From Hyphomicrobiales bacterium (GTDB taxonomy: Bacteria; Pseudomonadota; Alphaproteobacteria; Rhizobiales; HXMU1428-3), in contig JAEPQF010000019.1 of NCBI GenBank assembly GCA_017640685.1, positions 4,338-37,405 of the forward strand: DNA of 33,068 bases, in the 5' to 3' direction. Positions 19,203 through 27,702 of the stretch are shown here, one piece after another. The translations under genes and the position numbers were made by a program. The notes under the pieces are model-generated. The model was not told where the DNA came from, searched no databases, and worked only from the letters and a program-made list of their open reading frames with translations. How positions within the stretch are numbered: the first letter of the stretch is position 1; each line of letters opens with the position of its first letter.

Positions 19203-19250
19203 TAAAAAAATAAAGCCTTATGAGGCTAAATAAGCTTCATAAGGCTTTTT
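19203..19250 (-). terminator. Intrinsic terminator of secG
   Basis: A perfect 12-bp stem AAAGCCTTATGA (19212-19223) / TCATAAGGCTTT (19237-19248) with a 13-base loop. Read on the minus strand it is followed by a run of T (complement of 19203-19210). It lies 27 bases after the secG stop. Confidence 0.9.
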
Positions 19251-19274
19251 ATCTATTTTCAATTGTGTCGTTGT

Positions 19275-19640
19275 TTATTTCTTAGGTGCGTCTGGTGTTG
19301 GAACCACTGGGCCGTCTTGCTTCTTTGGTGCCGCTGGCGGAACCAAACCGTCTAAAACTTTGCCAGATTTTTTTGTGCCATCAACTTTAATTGCATCAAT
19401 TTTAGATTCGCTGGTGGTTGATGTGCGCGCCAAGATAGTTAGGCCGATGCTTGACATAAAAAAGCAAGCAGCAAGAATAGCTGTTGTTCTAGAAAGTAAA
19501 TTACCTGTTCCGCGTGCTGATGTCATACCGCTACCGCCGCCGCCAATGCCAAGAGCACCACCTTCAGAGCGTTGCAATAATACAGTCGCGATGATGCCCA
19601 GTGCGATTAACACGTGAATGACTAATAATATAGTTGCCAT
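19275..19640 (-). CDS. secG: Preprotein translocase subunit SecG
   Basis: A 121-residue SecG: first membrane helix at about 1-20 (LLVIHVLIALGIIATVLLQ), the family motif QRSEGGALGIGGGGSG, the short cytoplasmic segment TSARGTGNLLSRTTAI, a second membrane helix at about 52-70, and a Pro/Lys-rich C-terminal tail. It joins SecY and SecE in the inner-membrane translocon. The secG-pyrG order is usual in alphaproteobacteria. The leader on the minus strand carries a TTTTGAGC/GCTCAAAA hairpin (19686-19718) whose role is unknown. It ends before a strong terminator. Confidence 0.93.
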   Translation of the reverse strand: MATILLVIHVLIALGIIATVLLQRSEGGALGIGGGGSGMTSARGTGNLLSRTTAILAACFFMSSIGLTILARTSTTSESKIDAIKVDGTKKSGKVLDGLVPPAAPKKQDGPVVPTPDAPKK

Positions 19641-19975
19641 TATATTTCCTTAGCTTTTAAAGACACATGTTTTGGTGTCATATCGTTTTGAGCGCTGAAA
19701 TGTTTTTACAGCTCAAAACAGCTCAAATATCTTTAAATCTCGAATGATAAGGGCAAATCACGTTTTTTCTAAGGTGGTGCACTTATAAATAGAGACATCC
19801 TTCAATGAGCAAAAAATTTAGTTGCTCAAATCAAATGATTTTAGGCTTATATCGCCTTCTTTGGTGAAAAATCAATAGTGAAACTGCCTAAAGCCTCAAG
19901 ATTAATGCATAATCTCGGTTGAAGCTTCGAATTATAATAGATTTTACTGTTGTTTTTTCTATTTAATTCAGAAAA
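19641..19975 (-). promoter_or_regulatory. Intergenic region upstream of secG
   Basis: About 335 AT-rich bases with no convincing gene. Two hairpins are visible: TTTTGAGC/GCTCAAAA (19686-19718) and TGAGCAA/TTGCTCA (19806-19828). The second could mark the end of the lysine-rich gene transcript, but it has no T-run on that strand. A secG promoter is expected; I cannot place it with confidence. Confidence 0.3.
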
Positions 19976-20599
19976 CTAGCTTTTGTTTTTGTTGTTATAT
20001 TCAACGCTTGAAGGGAAAATCGTTTCAAACAGAGTTGGTTCCGTTTTCGGTTTTTCTTCTAAGCTGGATTTTTTCTTTGTTGTTTTTTTCTTAGGTAACG
20101 GTTTCTTTTTAGTCGTTTTTTTCTTTGGTTGAGATTTTTTCTTAGCTTTAACGACCTTCTTTTTTACAGGCTTTTTGACACTTGCTTTTTTGTTTTTATC
20201 AGCAACAGCTTTTTTTGCATCTGCACTAGCTGTTTTTGGCTTTGGCTTTGGTTTTGGTGCTTTTTTCTTTCTTGGTTGTGGGCACCTGAATTTATACTGC
20301 TCTTCAGTTTCAATAAATTCTTTAATTGGTAACAGCTCATCTCCCTTCATATTGGCTTTCACCCACTCAAAGCCTTTTGACATGTTCATAACGGCGGGCG
20401 TTGTTTTGAGGGTTTTAAGCTTTGTTTGAAGAGCTTTGCATTCTTTTTTGGGAAGTGGTTTTGCATTTACCGTTTGGGATTGTGTTACACTCATTGAAAA
20501 AATAATGAGAGCAAGTATTGAGAAGAAAAATTTTAAAGGTGTCTTTAAAGGTGTCATTGACGTTTTCTGGTTTTCTTTACGAATACGCGTCACAAACAT
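19976..20599 (-). CDS. Exported lysine-rich protein of unknown function
   Basis: Up to 207 residues. From Met15 there is a clear signal peptide (TPLKTPLKFFFSILALIIFS) with likely cleavage after Ala46 (VNA-KP). A small domain (about 47-108) has Cys54 and Cys106, a possible disulfide, and the stretch SKGFEWVKANMKGDELLPIK plus EEQYKFRCP. Residues 109-182 are a lysine/proline-rich low-complexity tail with two copies of KKKTTKKK, like a histone H1 tail, ending in a short non-basic segment. Start choice is open: ATG at 20599, or ATG at 20557, which places the signal peptide at the very N-terminus; neither has a strong Shine-Dalgarno. It lies between tpiA and secG. A role in binding anionic surface polymers is only a guess. 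Confidence 0.75.
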   Translation of the reverse strand: MFVTRIRKENQKTSMTPLKTPLKFFFSILALIIFSMSVTQSQTVNAKPLPKKECKALQTKLKTLKTTPAVMNMSKGFEWVKANMKGDELLPIKEFIETEEQYKFRCPQPRKKKAPKPKPKPKTASADAKKAVADKNKKASVKKPVKKKVVKAKKKSQPKKKTTKKKPLPKKKTTKKKSSLEEKPKTEPTLFETIFPSSVEYNNKNKS

Positions 20600-20625
20600 G
20601 AATTTTAAGCCCCGAATAGAATGAT

Positions 20626-20704
20626 AGGTGCAGTCCTACCTCTGATGTATAATGATCTTGTGTGCAATGAACAGCACATTAACCATAAGGTTTGGACTGC
20701 ACCT
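20626..20704. repeat. 11-bp inverted repeat enclosing a second hairpin, just after tpiA
   Basis: AGGTGCAGTCC (20626-20636) and GGACTGCACCT (20694-20704) are perfect complements separated by 57 bases. Inside, TGTGC/GCACA forms another small hairpin around 20661-20678. The repeat starts 8 bases beyond the tpiA stop. There is no T-run after it, so it is not a simple terminator. Confidence 0.6.
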
Positions 20705-20712
20705 TATATCAG

Positions 20713-21459
20713 CTATTCGTAAGCTGCAATAATTCCTGCAAAATCTTCAGCTTTTAAACTTGCACCGCCAACAAGTGCCCCATTTACGTTACTTGCAGCC
20801 ATAAGTTCTTTGGCATTGCCTGGTTTGACGGATCCGCCATAAAGAATGCGCATATTGTTGCCGATTTCAGAACCAAGATTATCAGAAAGTAATTGCCGGA
20901 TGAAATTATGAACGGCTGCGACATCTTCAACGGTTGGTGTGAGGCCTGTGCCAATTGCCCAAACGGGTTCATAAGCTATGATAAGATTTTCAGCTGTTGC
21001 CCCTTCTGGAATAGAGTTTTTTAGCTGGCGCTCAATGACTTTGAGGGTGAGATCAGCTTTTCTCTCTCCGATTAACTCGCCAACACAAAGAATGGCTTTA
21101 AGCCCTGCTCTCCAGGCAGCTTCTGTTTGTGATTTTACGATTTTATCAAGCTCGCCGTGGTCCATTCGGCGCTCTGAGTGACCTGTGATGACGTATTCTG
21201 CCCCACAATTCTGGATCATTTCGGCTGAAATATCACCAGTATGAGCGCCTTTTTCTGCCGGGTGACAGGTTTGACCACCAAGAGCGATGGGTGTTTCTTT
21301 TAAAATATGTGAGAATGCCATGATTAATGTTGCTGGCGGGCAAATTAAAACATCGCAATTTGAATTTGAGGACACTTTTTCTTTTAATGCATTGATTTCT
21401 GACACAGAGCTGGAGAGCCCATTCATTTTCCAGTTACCGGCTACTAATGGTTTAATCAT
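20713..21459 (-). CDS. tpiA: Triose-phosphate isomerase
   Basis: A 248-residue glycolytic enzyme interconverting dihydroxyacetone phosphate and glyceraldehyde 3-phosphate. The start [14 protein letters not shown] carries the catalytic Lys in GNWKMNG; the catalytic His is in VITGHSERR and the catalytic Glu in [12 protein letters not shown]. The phosphate-binding loop [11 protein letters not shown] and [10 protein letters not shown] are intact. The reading frame stays open for 28 codons upstream, but that extension has no resemblance to TPI and the ATG at 21459 has AAGGGG upstream, so I chose it. Confidence 0.97.
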   Translation of the reverse strand: MIKPLVAGNWKMNGLSSSVSEINALKEKVSSNSNCDVLICPPATLIMAFSHILKETPIALGGQTCHPAEKGAHTGDISAEMIQNCGAEYVITGHSERRMDHGELDKIVKSQTEAAWRAGLKAILCVGELIGERKADLTLKVIERQLKNSIPEGATAENLIIAYEPVWAIGTGLTPTVEDVAAVHNFIRQLLSDNLGSEIGNNMRILYGGSVKPGNAKELMAASNVNGALVGGASLKAEDFAGIIAAYE

Positions 21460-21782
21460 ATTTGAAAAACGCCCCTTGAGTTTAAATATCGATTTATTTT
21501 GATCTTTTTTATGGCGGCAATTAAGCCTTTTGTTATTTTGCATAAAAAATGGCTTGCCAAATGCTTACCTACCACATTAGGAAAGTCTATTGAGCCCAAG
21601 AAACCTTACCACCAAAGACTTCTTGGCATTCACATAAGTGGATACTATGATGGGTGGAATTTGTACATAGTTCGTCTTTTTTTGTCTAAATGGCATTAGT
21701 TTTGTCCAAATGACAATGATTAACATTGATTAGATTTCTATTTATTTCAATGCGGCGAATCGAAACATAAGATGGAATTTAA
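21460..21782. promoter_or_regulatory. Divergent promoter region tpiA/ppiD with a phased direct repeat
   Basis: About 320 bases between divergent starts. A 66-codon open frame on the plus strand has no Shine-Dalgarno and no recognisable sequence and is not called as a gene. TTTGTCTAAATG (21681-21692) and TTTGTCCAAATG (21701-21712) are a near-identical direct repeat with starts 20 bases apart, close to two helical turns, a spacing often seen for regulator sites. They lie 71-102 bases before the ppiD ATG. No regulator can be named. Confidence 0.4.
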
Positions 21783-23678
21783 ATGCTTAGTCTTCTTCGC
21801 AAAGGTGCTACCACTTGGTTAGCTAAAATTTTGATTGGTTTGTTGATTTTGAGTTTCGCTGTTTGGGGCGTTCAAGGGTTGATACAAACGCAAGGGCAAA
21901 CAGAGCTTGCCAAAGTGGGTGAAATTGAAATTTCCCGCCAGGATTATGAGAGATTACTTCCAACGGTTGTGAATGAATGGAACAGCCGTTTACAACGTCG
22001 TTTAAGCCGCGATCAGTTGCGCGCGTTTGATATTCCAAGTCAGGTTAAGTTTCGTCTTATCAATCAAGCTGTGGTTGATAATCATGCTAAAGAGTTAGCG
22101 CTGGGTGTTTCTGATGATGCAATTGGTGATGCCATTAAAAATGATCGTCAGTTTCAAGATCAGGCGGGGAATTTCAATAAGGAATTGTTGAAGCAAATTT
22201 TGCGCTCTGAGCGCATTTCCGAGCAAACCTATTTTGACACGCAAAGAAGCTCAGCTCTTAGAACACAAGTCACCAGCTTGTTCACCCAAAAGAAACGCAT
22301 TCCTAAGATTTTGATTAATAGTCTTTATCATCACCGTGAAGACAAGGTTGAAGTTGAGTATTTTGTTGTGCCTGGTGACAAAGCGAAAAAAGCCGGTGAA
22401 CCGACAGACGCTCAATTAAAAGAGTTTTATGATCTGACGAAAAGCTCTTACAGAGCGCCTGAATATAGAAAAGTTGCTCTTTTCCCTCTTTCTCTTGAAG
22501 AATTGAAGAAAAAAGCTGTTCTTTCAGAAGACGATGTTAAGAAGACTTTTGAAGTTCGTAAAAAACGGTTTAATTCACCCGCCAATAGAAGTTATGAGCA
22601 AATTGTTTTTGACAGCATGGAGAAAGCTTTAGAAGCTCACAAAGCTTTAAAAAAGGGCAAGAAGTTTGAAGAGGTTGCTAAAGAATTTGGCAAATCTAAA
22701 ACGGCAGACAAAGTTGGACCCGTTACTAAGAAAAGCATGGCTGATGCCAAATTAGCTGATGCCGTTTTTGATATTAAAGAAGGTGAGTTTACAGCACCAA
22801 TTGAAGGTACTTTTGCGATTACCATTGCGAAGGTGACAAAAGTTGTTGCCGCTGTTGAGAAGACGTTAAAAGATGTGCGTCCTGAAATTGAAAATTTCTT
22901 GAGAGAGACAGCTGCTCGTAAAGAGGTGCGCAAGCTTTTTGATAGGGTTGAAGATTTGCGTGCTAGCGGCATGAGCATTGCTGATGTTGCTAAAGAAATG
23001 GGTGGTAAATCCATTTTGATTGAAGCGATTGATAATAAGAGTAAAGGACTTGATGGAAAGGCCGTTAAAGATTTACCGGGGTCTCCTAAACTTGTTCAAT
23101 CTATCTACGCCTCTGCAATAGGTGATGACACTGTTTCTGTTCGACATGGTGATGGCGGTTATATTTGGTATGATGTTTTAGAAATCACACCAACACGTAT
23201 TAAGCCACAAGCTGAAGTTAAAGATGAATTGTTAAAAGCGTGGACGACACGTGAGAATAAGAAATTTGCTTCTGAATATGCAGCGTCTCTTGAAAAAGAA
23301 ATTTTGGGCGGCAAAAGCTTTGAAGATGTTGCTAAGGGCTTGAAAGCCAAAATCGTTAAAGTGAAACCACTTGGTCGTGGTACCGTTGCTGATGATATTC
23401 CTGCCTTTTTCACCAATCGGTTGTTTAGCGTGAAAAGTGGTGGCATTGCTTCTGGTCTAGATGTTTCGAATAAAAACTGGCTCATTGTTAAAGTTAAAAA
23501 GCACATTCCAGCAAAAACGAGCGGCTCCGCTTATGATGCTTATGTGATTAAGCTTGAGAATGAGCTGCAAGAAGAAATGACAAATGATTTGGTTACTCAA
23601 TATTTAGAAGGTGCGAAGGCGCATTTTGGAGTGACTGAAAACCAGCAACTCTTCAATCAACTTAAAGATGCTCTATAA
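21783..23678 (+). CDS. ppiD: PpiD-like membrane-anchored periplasmic foldase (SurA N-terminal, PPIC-type)
   Basis: A 631-residue protein: a short cytoplasmic start, one membrane helix at about 14-34 (WLAKILIGLLILSFAVWGV), then a periplasmic SurA_N-type chaperone region (about 38-190), a parvulin/PPIC-like domain (about 265-370, with KKGKKFEEVAKEFGKSKTADKVGP and FDIKEGEFTAPIEG) and a second chaperone-like C-terminal half. This is the PpiD architecture. In PpiD the parvulin domain is often catalytically weak, so a chaperone role at the Sec translocon is likelier than strong prolyl isomerase activity. The ppiD-trpE order next to tpiA is typical for Hyphomicrobiales. A long hairpin separates it from trpE. 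Confidence 0.9.
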   Translation: MLSLLRKGATTWLAKILIGLLILSFAVWGVQGLIQTQGQTELAKVGEIEISRQDYERLLPTVVNEWNSRLQRRLSRDQLRAFDIPSQVKFRLINQAVVDNHAKELALGVSDDAIGDAIKNDRQFQDQAGNFNKELLKQILRSERISEQTYFDTQRSSALRTQVTSLFTQKKRIPKILINSLYHHREDKVEVEYFVVPGDKAKKAGEPTDAQLKEFYDLTKSSYRAPEYRKVALFPLSLEELKKKAVLSEDDVKKTFEVRKKRFNSPANRSYEQIVFDSMEKALEAHKALKKGKKFEEVAKEFGKSKTADKVGPVTKKSMADAKLADAVFDIKEGEFTAPIEGTFAITIAKVTKVVAAVEKTLKDVRPEIENFLRETAARKEVRKLFDRVEDLRASGMSIADVAKEMGGKSILIEAIDNKSKGLDGKAVKDLPGSPKLVQSIYASAIGDDTVSVRHGDGGYIWYDVLEITPTRIKPQAEVKDELLKAWTTRENKKFASEYAASLEKEILGGKSFEDVAKGLKAKIVKVKPLGRGTVADDIPAFFTNRLFSVKSGGIASGLDVSNKNWLIVKVKKHIPAKTSGSAYDAYVIKLENELQEEMTNDLVTQYLEGAKAHFGVTENQQLFNQLKDAL

Positions 23679-23724
23679 GAAAATTGTTTTTCTTTTTAGT
23701 ATTTTTATTTAAGTGACACTCATT

Positions 23725-23772
23725 ATTGTGCTCAAGGACCTTACTTTCTACAGAAGCTCCCTTGAGCACAAT
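23725..23772 (+). terminator. Strong hairpin between ppiD and trpE
   Basis: ATTGTGCTCAAGG (23725-23737) and CCTTGAGCACAAT (23760-23772) form a perfect 13-bp stem with a 22-base loop, followed by TATTTTTG. It most likely ends the ppiD transcript. I looked for a trp leader peptide with tandem Trp codons nearby and found none, so an attenuator is less likely. Confidence 0.7.
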
Positions 23773-23848
23773 TATTTTTGGCACATATTTTCTGGGCAAA
23801 ATATTCGTTTTATAAGTTGCGCGTTTTTATTGTTAAAGGCTATTTTTT

Positions 23849-25405
23849 ATGAATGAAGTTCCAAATTCAGGGGGTAATCAGTTTGCTCCAGAACTTTCAT
23901 CCTTTCAAAAGCTTTATAAGAAAGGGCGTTCGCAAGTTGTTTGGGCACGGCTTGTTGCTGACTTAGAAACGCCTGTTTCTGCTTTTTTGAAGTTAACCGA
24001 GCGGCATCCAAAAAATAGTTTTCTCTTTGAAAGTGTTGAGGGTGGTGCCGTTCGCGGGCGTTATTCTGCGATTGGTTTAAAGCCTGATCTTATATTTCAA
24101 AGCAATGGCGAAAAATGTGAAATTAATGAAGACTGCCTTGATGGTGAGACAGAGTTTACGCCTCTTGCAGCACCGACGTTAGATGCAATGAGAGATTTGT
24201 TAGAGCGTTCGAAGATTGATTTGCCAAGCGAACTTCCACCTATGTCGGCTGGTGTTTTTGGCTATATGGCCTATGACACTGTGCGCTTGATGGAGCACTT
24301 GCCGGATGTAAATGAAGATGTTCTAGGGCTTCCTGATTCAATTTTTGTGCGCCCGACTATTATGGTTATTTTTGATGCTGTAAAAGATGAAATCGTGATG
24401 GTTCACCGGGTTGATGTTAAAGAGGGTGTTTCAGCTAAGACAGCGTACACAACTGCTATTGAGAATTTAAAAGAGGCGATTTTAGATTTAAATGCGCCTG
24501 TTCCTCATATGCATGAGGTAAATATTGATGAGGAGGATGGTGCTCCTTTATTTGAAGAGCCAACTTCAAACACCACGCCTGCGCATTATAAAAAAATGGT
24601 GAAACAGGCTCAGAAATATATTACTGAAGGTGATATTTTTCAGGTGGTTTTAAGTCAACGGTTTAGCGCGCCTTTTTCTTTGCCGCCCTTCTCGCTTTAT
24701 AGAGCGCTTCGACGCACGAACCCGTCTCCCTTTCTTTATTATCTTAATTTTACGGACTTTTCAGTCATCGGTTCGAGCCCAGAAATTTTAGTGCGTGCGC
24801 GTGATGAAGTGGTCACTATTCGCCCTATTGCTGGCACGCGGCAACGCGGGAAAACAGAAGCTGAAGACAAGGCTCTTGGCGAAGATCTCTTAGCTGACCC
24901 GAAAGAATGCGCGGAGCATCTTATGCTATTGGATTTAGGGCGTAATGATGTGGGGCGTGTTGCTGAAACTGGCACTGTTAACGTAACTGATCAGTTCTTT
25001 TTAGAGCGCTATAGTCATGTGATGCATATTGTCTCTAATGTTGAGGGCAAACTTTCTACAGAATTTGATGAGATTGATGCGTTAATGGCTGGTTTCCCCG
25101 CTGGTACTGTTTCTGGCGCTCCTAAAGTGCGGGCAATGGAGATTATCGATGAACTTGAGGTTCATAAACGCGGTGTTTATGCAGGCTGTGTTGGTTATTT
25201 TTCAGCGACAGGTGAAATGGATAGCTGCATAGTTTTGCGAACAGCCATTGTTAAAGATGGTCAGATGCATGTGCAAGCTGGTGCTGGGATTGTGGCAGAT
25301 TCTGTGCCGCAATCAGAATTCGATGAATGTGTGAATAAAGCAAAAGCTTTGTTTAGTGCGCGGGCAGAAGCGCTTCGTTTTGCAGGTATTAAGAGAAACA
25401 ATTAA
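23849..25405 (+). CDS. trpE: Anthranilate synthase component I
   Basis: A 518-residue enzyme making anthranilate from chorismate with ammonia from TrpG. The N-terminal regulatory part includes FLFESVEGGAVRGRYS, close to the Trp-binding LLES region. The chorismate-binding domain has GDIFQVVLSQRF, PSPFLYYLNF, GSSPEILVR, RPIAGTRQRG, HLMLLDLGRNDVGRV, HVMHIVSNVEG, AGFPAGTVSGAPKVRAMEII and QAGAGIVADS. It is a separate gene, not the fused TrpEG found in some rhizobia. The stop is followed three bases later by the sixA start. AAAGG lies about ten bases before the ATG. Confidence 0.97.
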   Translation: MNEVPNSGGNQFAPELSSFQKLYKKGRSQVVWARLVADLETPVSAFLKLTERHPKNSFLFESVEGGAVRGRYSAIGLKPDLIFQSNGEKCEINEDCLDGETEFTPLAAPTLDAMRDLLERSKIDLPSELPPMSAGVFGYMAYDTVRLMEHLPDVNEDVLGLPDSIFVRPTIMVIFDAVKDEIVMVHRVDVKEGVSAKTAYTTAIENLKEAILDLNAPVPHMHEVNIDEEDGAPLFEEPTSNTTPAHYKKMVKQAQKYITEGDIFQVVLSQRFSAPFSLPPFSLYRALRRTNPSPFLYYLNFTDFSVIGSSPEILVRARDEVVTIRPIAGTRQRGKTEAEDKALGEDLLADPKECAEHLMLLDLGRNDVGRVAETGTVNVTDQFFLERYSHVMHIVSNVEGKLSTEFDEIDALMAGFPAGTVSGAPKVRAMEIIDELEVHKRGVYAGCVGYFSATGEMDSCIVLRTAIVKDGQMHVQAGAGIVADSVPQSEFDECVNKAKALFSARAEALRFAGIKRNN

Positions 25406-25408
25406 GAT

Positions 25409-25936
25409 ATGTTAGATCTTTATATCTTGCGGCATGCAAAATCGAGTTGGAAAGATTTAGACCTTGATGATTTCGATCGCCCGCTCAATAAGCGTGGTAA
25501 GTTGAATTCGGCTCAGATGGGGCGGTATTTAAGTGAAAGAAATGTCCGCCCCCAAATGGTTTTGTGTTCCAAAGCTAAACGCTGCAAGCAGACATTAAAA
25601 AGACTATTAGCAGAAGGATTTTCTCCTTCTCAACAAGTTTTCTTAAACCGGCTTTATCTTGCGAGTTCTTCTGAAATTTTAGAGGAAATTCGAAACACAT
25701 CAGATACTGTTAAGTCTCTGATGGTTGTGGGGCATAACCCTGGATTAGAGAGTTTCATTGAAAAGCTTGTTGAAGATAAAGGCAATGCTGACTATTTGTC
25801 TATTTTAGAGAAATTTCCAACTTGTGCCTTGGTTCATATTCAAATTGACACAGATTGTTGGTCGACGCTTGCCCCAAACTCGGGAAGGCTTTATTGTTAT
25901 ATCACTCCAAAGCAGCACTTTTCTCAGGACACATAA
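25409..25936 (+). CDS. SixA-like histidine phosphatase between trpE and trpG
   Basis: A 175-residue histidine-phosphatase superfamily protein. The catalytic motif is [10 protein letters not shown] at residues 5-14, followed by [14 protein letters not shown] (phosphoglycerate mutase-like loop), [10 protein letters not shown] (the S-x-A-x-R-x3-T motif) and the second catalytic His in VVGHNPGLE. This is the SixA pattern; E. coli SixA removes phosphate from a His on phosphotransfer proteins, but many relatives have unknown substrates. It starts 3 bases after trpE and ends 5 bases before trpG, so it must be translated from the trp mRNA. No phosphorelay or PTS gene is close by. The C-terminal 25 residues are less typical. 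Confidence 0.88.
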   Translation: MLDLYILRHAKSSWKDLDLDDFDRPLNKRGKLNSAQMGRYLSERNVRPQMVLCSKAKRCKQTLKRLLAEGFSPSQQVFLNRLYLASSSEILEEIRNTSDTVKSLMVVGHNPGLESFIEKLVEDKGNADYLSILEKFPTCALVHIQIDTDCWSTLAPNSGRLYCYITPKQHFSQDT

Positions 25937-25941
25937 AGTTA

Positions 25942-26553
25942 ATGATCACTCTTATCGATAATTACGACAGTTTTACCTATAACCTGGTTCATTACATTGG
26001 TGATTTGGGTGTTCATTCAGATGTTGTTCGCAATGATAAGATTACGGTTGCGAAGGTTCTTAAAGCCAAACCTAAAGCGATTGTACTCTCTCCAGGCCCT
26101 TGCACACCGAATGAAGCGGGGATTTGCCTTGAGTTAATTAAAAAGGCTGCTGGGAAATTTCCAATTTTTGGGGTTTGTCTTGGGCATCAATCAATTGGCC
26201 AAGCCTTTGGCGGAAAGGTCATTAAGGCGCCTGAATTGATGCATGGGAAAACATCTGAAATTACTCATGAGGAGCATTCAGTCTTTAAAGGGCTGCCTTC
26301 TCCCTTTACAGCCACGAGGTATCATTCGCTGATTGTCGAAAAGAAAAGTTTGCCTGATTGCTTTGACATTACTGCTGAAAGCTCTGATGGGTTGATTATG
26401 GGATTAGCCCACAAAGAGTATCCTATTTTTGGGGTGCAATTTCACCCAGAGAGTATTGCTTCTGATTATGGCCATAAGATTTTAGGTAATTTCCTTGAAA
26501 TTGCGGGTCTTTCGATTGACCATAAAATTTTTGAAAAACAATTGACGGCATAG
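25942..26553 (+). CDS. trpG: Anthranilate synthase component II (glutamine amidotransferase)
   Basis: A 203-residue class I glutamine amidotransferase that supplies ammonia to TrpE. It starts [23 protein letters not shown], has [13 protein letters not shown], the nucleophile in [25 protein letters not shown] and the His-Glu pair in [20 protein letters not shown]. The frame is open upstream for 29 codons, but the extension overlaps sixA and the ATG at 25942 gives the standard N-terminus. A dual role with PabB (p-aminobenzoate) is possible, since sequence alone does not separate TrpG from PabA; position in the trp cluster favours TrpG. Confidence 0.95.
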   Translation: MITLIDNYDSFTYNLVHYIGDLGVHSDVVRNDKITVAKVLKAKPKAIVLSPGPCTPNEAGICLELIKKAAGKFPIFGVCLGHQSIGQAFGGKVIKAPELMHGKTSEITHEEHSVFKGLPSPFTATRYHSLIVEKKSLPDCFDITAESSDGLIMGLAHKEYPIFGVQFHPESIASDYGHKILGNFLEIAGLSIDHKIFEKQLTA

Positions 26554-26611
26554 GTTATAGTTTTCAAAAATAAGAAATAATTTTAGCCGTTTGATTAATA
26601 GTGGGGACGCA

Positions 26612-27625
26612 ATGGCACGTATCGAAGATTACATCCAAATTGTATCAACTGGTGAGAGTTTATCTCGAGAACAATCAGCTGCTGCTTTTGAACTTTTGAT
26701 GACGGGGCAAGCGGAGCCCGCTCAAATTGGCGGTTTTCTTATGGCACTTCGTGTACGAGGGGAAACAGTTGATGAAATCACGGGTGCTGCTGAAGTGATG
26801 CGCGCCAAAGCTACTGGTGTTCAAGCGCCAGAAGGCTCGGTTGATACATGCGGAACTGGTGGCGATAGCTCAGGGACGTACAATATTTCAACATGTAGTT
26901 CTTTTGTGGTGGCTGGCGCGGGTATCCCAGTTGCGAAACATGGCAACAAGTCAATTTCTTCAAAATCAGGTTCGGCTGATGTGCTTGCCTCTTTAGGGGT
27001 GAATTTAGATGTGACACCTGAGATCGTTGAAAAATGCATCGAGCAAGCGAATATTGGGTTCATGTTTGCGCCGGCTCATCATTCAGCTGTGCGTCATGTT
27101 GGCCCAGCTAGAGCTTCTCTTGGTGTGAGGACTATTTTTAATTTGCTTGGCCCTCTTTCAAACCCAGCGGGCGCCAAACGGCAGGTGCTTGGTGTTTTTT
27201 CTGATGAATGGTTGGTTCCTATCGCTGAAGTGTTACGTACACTCGGCTCAACAAAGCTTTGGGTTGTTCATGGGGCTGATGGTCTTGATGAGTTATCAAC
27301 AACCGGTGAGACCAAGGTTGCTGCGCTTGATAATGGTGAAATTACAACCTTTACCGTGCATCCTGAAGAGGTTGGTTTACCTCTTACAAGCATAGATATG
27401 CTAAAAGGAGGTGATTCTGAGGTGAATGCGGTTGCCATTAAGGAAGTTTTAAAGGGTGAGATGGGACCATTTAGAGATATCGTCTTGCTCAATGCTGCGG
27501 CAGCGCTTGTTGTTAGCGGTAAAGTGAATGACTTGAAAGAGGCTGTTGGTGTTGCGGCTAATGCTATTGATGATGGTAAAGCACTTGAGGCGTTGGAGCA
27601 GTTGATTACACTAACCAATGGTTAA
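26612..27625 (+). CDS. trpD: Anthranilate phosphoribosyltransferase
   Basis: A 337-residue enzyme joining anthranilate to PRPP. An N-terminal helical part (ARIEDYIQIVSTGESLSREQSAAAFELLM) is followed by VDTCGTGGDSSGTYNIST, the PRPP-binding glycine-rich loop, then KHGNKSISSKSGSADVLASLGV, FMFAPAHHSAVRHVGPAR and FNLLGPLSNPAGAKRQVLGV. The GDELS-type metal motif appears as DGLDELS. I chose the ATG at 26612, seven codons inside the open frame, because GGGGA lies directly before it and the preceding start would be TTG. It is 58 bases after trpG. Confidence 0.97.
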   Translation: MARIEDYIQIVSTGESLSREQSAAAFELLMTGQAEPAQIGGFLMALRVRGETVDEITGAAEVMRAKATGVQAPEGSVDTCGTGGDSSGTYNISTCSSFVVAGAGIPVAKHGNKSISSKSGSADVLASLGVNLDVTPEIVEKCIEQANIGFMFAPAHHSAVRHVGPARASLGVRTIFNLLGPLSNPAGAKRQVLGVFSDEWLVPIAEVLRTLGSTKLWVVHGADGLDELSTTGETKVAALDNGEITTFTVHPEEVGLPLTSIDMLKGGDSEVNAVAIKEVLKGEMGPFRDIVLLNAAAALVVSGKVNDLKEAVGVAANAIDDGKALEALEQLITLTNG

Positions 27626-27702
27626 AAAGATGAATGCTTCACGGATGAAAAGACGTGGCTTATTCGTTTATTATTTGATTTTTAATTTTTAGGACGTCCG
27701 TT

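Noticed and set aside
21511-21699. Open frame of about 62 codons in the tpiA/ppiD intergenic region
   Set aside because: No Shine-Dalgarno before its ATG, no recognisable sequence, and it overlaps the likely promoter region and the direct repeat.
23679-23848. trp leader peptide with tandem Trp codons
   Set aside because: No short ORF with consecutive TGG codons is present before trpE.
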